A DNA stretch of 64,000 nt, taken from Populus alba (lineage: Eukaryota > Streptophyta > Magnoliopsida > Malpighiales > Salicaceae). Location of the stretch: assembly GCF_005239225.2 (NCBI RefSeq), contig NC_133300.1, positions 854,848 through 918,847 on the forward strand, in the 5' to 3' direction. This document shows positions 57,981-64,000 of the stretch, one piece after another (positions within the stretch are counted from its first letter, which is position 1; every line of letters starts with the position of its first letter). The notes below the pieces were generated by a model. The model did no database searches. It worked only from the letters and a program-made list of their open reading frames with translations, and was not told the DNA's origin. A program made the position numbers and the translations under genes.

Positions 57981-58994
57981 ATTTTTTCTACCATTATCAA
58001 GAAAATATATTGAAATAGAAAATTACTATCCCTTTTTTTACCCTTATAGGTTGCACTTTTAATTTTCTATATAAAATTCTGAAGAGTTTTTTTTTGTTTT
58101 TTTATGTTACCAAGTTATCCATTAGACTCCATTCAATCACAATACTTAATCTTTCACTTCAATCCAACCATCCTGGATCATATTCCATGTTATCATACAA
58201 TATTTCACATAGCAATACTTAATTGTGTTTTCTCAACCTTACATTATCAACAAGTAAAACATAGCAATTATATTCTTTTATAATAAAACTTGTTTTCATG
58301 CCATTCCACTTCAACTTCATTATTTTTCCTTCCCCTTCTATTTCCCTCAAATTCTCATAAGAATCCTAAGTTCAAGAATTAAGGATTTAAGGGAAATTAA
58401 AATAAATTTTCATGAAATTACTTCCTAACTTAATCAAGTAAACTTAAAAACATCTAAATCAAATATTAAATCCAAACTTCTCATGATTACCAATTGACTT
58501 TCTTTCAATTTCCTTCTCTCCCAAAGTTAGCCAAATTCCCTCTATAAATTTCTCATTTCTTCACTTGATTCTTCATTAGACTAATGTTTTATAAGTTGGA
58601 CTTTGTAAATTTAAAAGGTTATTCTCTTTATTTTCTTATTTTTTTCTTACTTTTCTCTCTTTCTTTCTCATTTTTTTTTTCTTTTCTTTCCCTTTCTCCT
58701 TCTACCCAGTCAATAACATATAAAAGAAAAGGAAAGCTAATTTGCTTTATTTTTTAATGGAAAATAACCATTTTACCCTTAATGAGTCCTTTTACTTCTA
58801 CTTGATGGTCTTTAATTTTTTTTGACAAATTTTGCATTTAAAAATTATTTTTGATATCAACACATCAAAATAATTTTAAAACACTAAAAAAATAATAATT
58901 TAAAAAATATATATTTTTTAACAATTCTTTTAAAATAATAATAATAAAAAAAAAAAACAAGACTTAAAGAGTGTGGCCGTCGACATGATTGGAG
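57981..58994. other. Sequence between the direct repeats, no gene
   Basis: AT- and pyrimidine-rich, with C/T-rich tract at 58620-58710. No coding region or recognisable element; it may be an insertion that separates the two repeat copies. Confidence 0.4.
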
Positions 58995-59275
58995 CATTAC
59001 CGAACTTAAAGTATAATGATTTACATGCAGGAAAATAAAGCATGTGGAGCAATTTCTCATACAATGATCTATCATTCTCCTTCACATGCAGGAACGTACA
59101 GTTTGTCTTTTTGGACCACGTACATCTAGACTAGAACAATGATAAATACAAGCCTATATGCGAATTGCACGTTTTATTCCATTCAATGAACACTTCACTG
59201 TATTGGGTCAATAAACAAAGTTTCTTGTCCTATTGTATTGCATTATTGCACGTTTTTCTTCCAGTATGATAGATT
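58995..59275. repeat. Direct repeat upstream of jacalin gene 2, second copy
   Basis: Partner of 57712-57980. It ends about 45 bases before the TATA box at 59322, so a promoter-proximal block has been doubled upstream of this gene. Confidence 0.75.
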
Positions 59276-59403
59276 TTTTCTTGATCTGTCTGTATGTACC
59301 TCCCTCCGTTTCTAATCCGTCTATATATACCGCCCACACAATTACACTAACCACCATATAAACAACAGATACATTCCAACATTCAACATATTCGTCTAAG
59401 CAA

Positions 59404-61144
59404 ATGGTATGAAACTATCTAAGGTATATTTTCTTCATACATGCTAATAGATACTTGTGTTTTGATGATGACTACTGGTTTGTGCTCAGGCATCCTTGGA
59501 AGGAATCGTTTCATTGGGACCATGGGGAGGTTTAGGTGGCGACCGCTGGATTTACAGGGCAAGCGGTGGGATAACTGAGATAGTCCTCCGTGTAGAAGGA
59601 AATATCAAGTCCATTTCCTTCAAAGATGCCAGTGGCCTGGTTTCTGGGACATTCGGTGGCAGGGGCAACGACCCTAATGACAGGGGTGAAGAGAAAAAAG
59701 GTGACCTAGCTATTTCATATATTAATACATTTACAGGGAGGCTAATTCCATAGCTGATGGATTGGCAAAATCGTATTACTGACTTCGTACCATTTTTGTA
59801 GATCCTTTATAATCTGTCTGTTATGTTTTTCTTTTTGGGTTCTTTTATCCTTTTTATCTCTGTTTCTTGCTGAATGTTTTTGTACTTCATTTCCCTTTAT
59901 AAATTTAATACGTTCTGCCTTTAAAAAAATAAATAAAAATATTAATAGATCAGCAGCACTTACCTTCTATTTTATGCGCGCGTTGTGTTTTGTATAGATT
60001 GAGATCCAATGGCCTTCAGAGCATTTGAAATCTATAAGCGGAACTTATGGAAAGTACGAAGGACAATTAGTGATCACTTCCCTATCGTTCATTACAAATC
60101 TCACCACATATGGACCTTTTGGAACAGCTCCTGGTGAAACTTTCTCCATCCTATAGCAGATAGCGCCGTCGTTGGATTCCATGGGAGATGTGCTTCATAC
60201 CTTGATGCACTCGGTATTTTTGTGACACCGGTAAGTTCATTCAACTATATTTTATCAGTAAATATGGTTATTATTGATGCTTGTTGTCTTTTTAAGCATG
60301 CGTCCTCGTCTGAGTCTCAAAGTTTCACTTCTCTTTGGATGAACATATATAGATGGGTTTTATGAATATTGTTTTCTTTTAAGCTAGCGTCCTCTTCTAT
60401 ATATCAGTAAGCCATTTTTCTGTGACATTTTACAGCCTCGTCTAGTATTTCTTAGACATGTATCCTTTTTAGACATTCGCCCAAGTGTCGCAATGCAGGA
60501 TTGAAGGTGTGTCAAGCCATATGGCTAGGAACAACAGAAATAATTGACTATGACTATTGCTTTCCGTGCAGGCAAATTCAAATGGAAGCATTTCAGTTGG
60601 GCCATGGGGTGGTCCAGGTGGAGGTCCTTTTAGTTTTACGGTGGGAAGCTGGATAAAAGAGATAATTGTTCATGAACGAGTCAATATCAAGTCCCTCTCT
60701 TTCAAAGACGGCAATGGCCAAGAGTACGGAAAATTTGGCGGCGAAAACCCTAATGACCCTGGTGTAGAAAGAAGAGTGAGTATGGCATTTATGGCTTGCA
60801 TAGGATAGCAAATCAAATGAAGCATTTCCTTTTCTCTTCCTTCTTTAGCTAAGCTAATACTAAATACAATATTCTATGATGCAACTCACGTGTAGATTGA
60901 GATTGATGGGCCTTCAGAGCATCTAACATCCATAACTGGGACATATGGAAATTATAATGGACTTCTGGTGATCAGATCACTATCATTCATAACTAATCTC
61001 ACTACACATGGACCTTTCGGAAACGCTGCCGGCACTTCTTTCTCCGTACCAATTGAAGGTTCGGTCGTGAATGGATTTCATGGAAGAGCTGGATACTACC
61101 TTGACGCCATTGGCATCTTTGTTAAACCAGAGACGACAAACTAA
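59404..61144 (+). pseudogene. Jacalin-related lectin gene 2, two domains, first domain frameshifted
   Basis: Same plan as gene 1: ATG-only exon 59404-59406, then 59490-59700, 59998-60230, 60572-60775, 60896-61144. Exon 2 is 211 nt (one extra A in the run before the donor; gene 1 has 210). Exon 3 is 233 nt (one base lost in 'ttctccatcctatagc', giving a stop) against 234. Both lesions break domain 1. Domain 2 (last two exons) is fully open, with GPWGGPGG and GYYLDAIG loops. The last exon ends in a stop, so the third domain of gene 1 is absent. TATA box at 59322. A single-domain product from an internal start is conceivable but unproven. Confidence 0.8.
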
Positions 61145-61758
61145 CTTCTTATTGGAAGAAATAAGTTGTCTTCTCTCTAAAATATATCCATGGATACAAT
61201 GTCAAGGCGTCGATGCTATGTTCATGATGTTGTTCTTAATTATATGCTCTAATAATGTACGGAAATAAACGATGGCTTTCATATATAGCTCTCTGATGTG
61301 CTAGGTTTCTTGATGCTTCGTTGTATCTTGTATCAATAAATATTCCGACTTTGAATAAAAGCAGGGATAATGTAAACCCTATCAGTGGTTGAAATCCCTC
61401 TAGTGGTGAAAATTTGAGTTTCTTTTTAAGTGCATCAGTTCCTTGGGAGGTTCTAATTCTTGTGACTCGGGAGTTATTTAAACAGAGACAACCATAATAA
61501 AAGATCCTTTCCTTGTAAAAAAATAGGGATAAATCCTACCAGAAATGCAGATAAACAGTGCCATTTACCGATTCTAAAACCGACTCTTGAGATTTCCACT
61601 TAGGATCCCTGGAAATATGATAACGGTTGTTTTCAAAGTGTTTTATACTTTAAAATATATTAAAATAATATATTTTTTTAATTTTTAAAATTTATTTTAA
61701 CATTAATATACCAAAACAACACGAAAACATAACAAAATAATTTTACAAAAATAAAATA
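61145..61758. other. 3' region of jacalin gene 2
   Basis: 61145-61545 matches the 3' region of gene 1 (39758-40170). After that come AT-rich repeats up to the CACTA terminus at 61759. No gene. Confidence 0.5.
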
Positions 61759-63038
61759 CACTACAAGATTTCACAGTTTTACTGACGGACATATTCCGTC
61801 GGTGTGTGATTCATAGTTTGTCGATAATAAAATTACGGACGAAAACACTGACAGAAACAGTCCGTCGGCTTTCCTTTCATCTGTAATACCTAATTCCATC
61901 GCTAAAGCGATCGGTAAAAAAATAACAATTGCCGATGGTTTTACAGACGGAAATCGCGCGCAAAAAAAAAATGTTTCCGCTTGAAATATACTGCCAGACT
62001 AAATTCGAAGGTGAGTGAATTCAATACCTACAAACTATGTTCGTCGGTAAACTCATCAGTGATTGTGAAATATGCTCCAATCTACTGTAAAATGCGAACG
62101 GATTGATTCTGTCGGTAAACTCGTCGGCGATTGTGAAATTTGCACCAAGCTACTGTGAAATGCCGACGGAGTGATTCCATCGGTAAAACCCTTGGTGAAT
62201 ATTTTTTATAGTTTTTTTTTATTTGCATAATTTTAAATATTTTTCAAAAAAATTATTTAGAATTCCTAATATAAAATTATATAAATTAATAGTAAAAAAA
62301 GTCATCTATGCAAATAAAATTTTTATTAAACATCCAAAAATAAAGTTAAATAATATTCAATATAAACTGAATGTGTTTTTTAAAAAAATTAAATTAACCA
62401 TTAAAATTAAATAATATTCATTAGAAATTAACATAATGGTGGAGCTGGAGGAGGAGGAGAAAGAGGAGGCTAGTTATTATACAGCAAAAAAGGAGGAGGT
62501 GCACATGGATCACCACTCTGTGATGCCATGTTCATGACCATTTGGTGAAGGTGTTCATAATTCACCGAAAGTTCCTCATATTTCTCAGTGAGATGAGCCA
62601 CGTGTTGCTTTAAGGCCATGAACTCCTTAGATTGGGTGCTCGATACTGATTGGGAGCTCCCAACAGTTGAGACACCACGAGCCGCTCGCAAGTTCTCGGC
62701 CGTAGTGTTGGAAATCCCATAAACCTGATTTTTATCGGGTCCACCGGACGATCCAACCTCCATCCATAAATCCAAATCGAATTCCGGATGGATCGAAGGA
62801 TCGTCCCCATACCTCTCCCTCAACCAGCTATTATAGGTCTCCTGAAAATAAAAAAAGGTAATCATCATATTCAATAAAAATAATAACTTACAAAATAAAA
62901 TGGTTGAATAAACATACCACAAAATATTGAGCACGGTTGTCAACGAACTGTTGAGCCCTCTTTTGGCGATCTTGACTTCGCACGTGCGTCTCAACAAACA
63001 GCTCAATCGGGCTCGGCTCACATTCAAGAGATGTAGCC
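61759..63038 (-). mobile_element. Truncated CACTA (En/Spm) transposon
   Basis: The left end is CACTACAAGATTTCACAG at 61759, a typical CACTA terminus. It is followed by subterminal repeats built on 'ccgtcggt', 'gacgga' and 'gtcggtaaactcgtcgg..attgtgaaat' (61785-62190) in both orientations. A coding remnant lies at 62470-63038. No matching right terminus is seen: the element ends abruptly at 63038 where jacalin exon sequence begins. Confidence 0.75.
62470..63038 (-). pseudogene. CACTA accessory/transposase-like protein, C-terminal part (Transposase_24-like)
   Basis: The minus strand reads ATSLECEPSPIELFVETHV, RSQDRQKRAQQFVDNRAQ, then a probable intron (about 62918 down to 62843, gtatgtt...tttcag) and ETYNSWLRERYGDDPSIHPE, LDLWMEVGSSGGPDKNQVYG and ISNTTAENLRA. 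This is the conserved pattern of plant Ptta/En/Spm transposon proteins. A C-terminal coiled coil follows (LKQHVAHLTEKYEELSVNYE) and an Asn-rich end. The N-terminus is missing at 63038. Confidence 0.7.
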
Positions 63039-63458
63039 TACGGAAAATTGGGCGGCAAAAACCCTAATGACACTGGTGTAAAAAGAAGAGTGAGTATGGC
63101 ATTTATGGCTTGCACCGGATAGCAAAACAAATGAAGCATTTCCTTTTCTCTTCCTTCTTTAGCTAAGCTAATACTATATACAGTATTCTATGATGCAACT
63201 TACGTGTAGATTGAGATTGATGGGCTTTTAGAGCATCTAACATCCATAACTGGGACATATGGAAATTATGCTGGAATGGTGGTGATCACATCATTATCGT
63301 TCATAACTAATCTCACTACACATGGACCTTTCGGAAACGCTGCCGGCACTTCTTTCTCCGTACCAATTGAAGGTTCGGTCGTGATTGGATTTCAAGGAAG
63401 AGGAGACCACTACCTTGATGCAATTGGCATCTTTGTTCTACCACATACGACAATCTAA
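63039..63458 (+). pseudogene. Jacalin-related lectin fragment (copy 3)
   Basis: 63039-63095 is the last part of a domain-2-type exon (from 'tacggaaaatt' to 'agaaga|gtgagt'). 63210-63458 is the following exon, open, with [21 protein letters not shown] and [17 protein letters not shown]. Gly of the sugar loop is changed ([10 protein letters not shown] for [10 protein letters not shown]). Everything upstream, including the start, is replaced by the CACTA element. Confidence 0.8.
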
Positions 63459-63602
63459 CTTCTTATTGGAAGAAATAAGTTGTCTTCTCTCTAAAATATA
63501 TCCATGGATACAATGTCAAGGCGTCGATGCTATGTTCATGATGTTGTTCTTAATTATATGCTCTAATAATGTATGGAAATAAACGAGGGCTTTCATATAT
63601 AG
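63459..63602. other. 3' region of jacalin copy 3
   Basis: Close match to 61145-61290 of copy 2 up to 'ctttcatatatag', where copy 2 continues with 'ctctctgatg' and this copy enters a different sequence. Confidence 0.6.
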
Positions 63603-64000
63603 TGTTGCTACCCAATTTTTGATCTATGTTTTGGTAAATTTTTAGAAAAATCCAAAAATAGCAAAAAAAAAACATTGAAAATCCAAAAAATACGTTTTTT
63701 TAATATATTTGCATCGTTTTTACCATTTTCAGCGTCGTCTAAAAAGAATTTAAAATTTTAAGGGTCTTTCGAACGCGTTCGACTTTTCACGCGTCATTTT
63801 TAAAATAATTGATTTTATTCATTGAGTCAACTTTGATATTGCTCGTTTTTGAAAAATACAAAAAAATTAAGAAAAATCAAATTAAAAAAAAGAAGTTGAG
63901 GGATCAATTTTGAAAACCTGGCAATATTTCTACCTATAAATACTAGTTTCCTCAACACACTCAAAGGAGGGGGTAATTTTGCAAAATCCAAGGGAAACAC
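63603..64000. mobile_element. Start of an LTR-like element running out of the window
   Basis: TGTTGCTACCCAATTTTTGA begins exactly where similarity to jacalin copy 2 stops. TG start, A-rich and T-rich stretches and 'cgttcgacttttcacgcgtc' fit a plant LTR. There is no second copy in the window, so the class cannot be settled. Confidence 0.5.

Noticed and set aside
62223..62414. Lys/Ile/Asn-rich frame of 63 aa
   Set aside because: The composition simply reflects very AT-rich DNA inside the CACTA element.
1..64000. CRISPR arrays, rRNA and tRNA genes, bacterial operons
   Set aside because: No spacer-repeat pattern, rRNA sequence or cloverleaf was seen; the tandem array at 20150-21780 has diverged contiguous units and is a plant retroelement repeat.

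Overview
The window is plant nuclear DNA, AT-rich, with spliced genes, plant LTR retrotransposons, a plant L1-type LINE and a CACTA transposon. The gene content (an LRK10L-type receptor kinase with a wall-associated-kinase-like ectodomain, multi-domain jacalin lectins, F-box/FBA proteins, UGT74-like debris) and the repeat style fit a woody dicot such as poplar or willow (Salicaceae). That placement is an inference; no marker gene proves it. A 500-base run of N (22028-22527) marks an assembly gap.

Layout. 1-5.6 kb: an LRK10L receptor-like kinase gene (+), made of a large ectodomain exon, a string of very small exons, a membrane-helix exon and one large kinase exon. 5.8-13.4 kb: a broken UDP-glycosyltransferase, fragments on both strands, separated by a nest of Tat/Ogre-type LTR sequence in which one LTR-bounded unit sits inside another of the same family (5-bp target duplication visible). 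14.3-15.4 kb: a second copy of unclassified repeat sequence also found inside that nest. 15.6-18.5 kb: a second LRK10L ectodomain with its small exons but no kinase exon before an LTR begins at 18784. 18.8-22.0 kb: the 3' end of one Tat/Ogre-like element (LTR, polypurine tract, 1.6 kb tandem-repeat array). 22.5-31.6 kb: the 5' half of a different Tat/Ogre-like element on the minus strand (LTR, primer site, a 767-aa extra ORF, gag, protease). 31.9-33.0 and 42.2-43.4 kb: two nearly identical F-box genes (-). 37.4-39.8 kb: an intact three-domain jacalin lectin (+). 43.5-50.8 kb: a nearly full-length LINE. 51.5-55.9 kb: a decayed Ty1/copia element (-). 59.4-61.1 kb: a second jacalin gene broken in its first domain. 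61.8-63.0 kb: a truncated CACTA element. 63.0-63.5 kb: a third jacalin fragment. 63.6 kb to the end: the start of another LTR-like element.

How it fits together. The host genes belong to families often linked to surface sensing, defence and protein turnover: receptor kinase, jacalin lectin, F-box. Each is present in two or three local copies with different degrees of decay, and transposons sit at many duplication breakpoints. The region reads as a tandem and segmental birth-and-death cluster, not a pathway. The most unusual features are the repeated two-microexon module inside the LRK10L gene, the same-family nested LTR insertion at a palindrome, the hairpin-rich LTR, and the exon chimerism among the jacalin copies. 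All exon borders come from reading splice signals and frame, without transcript data.
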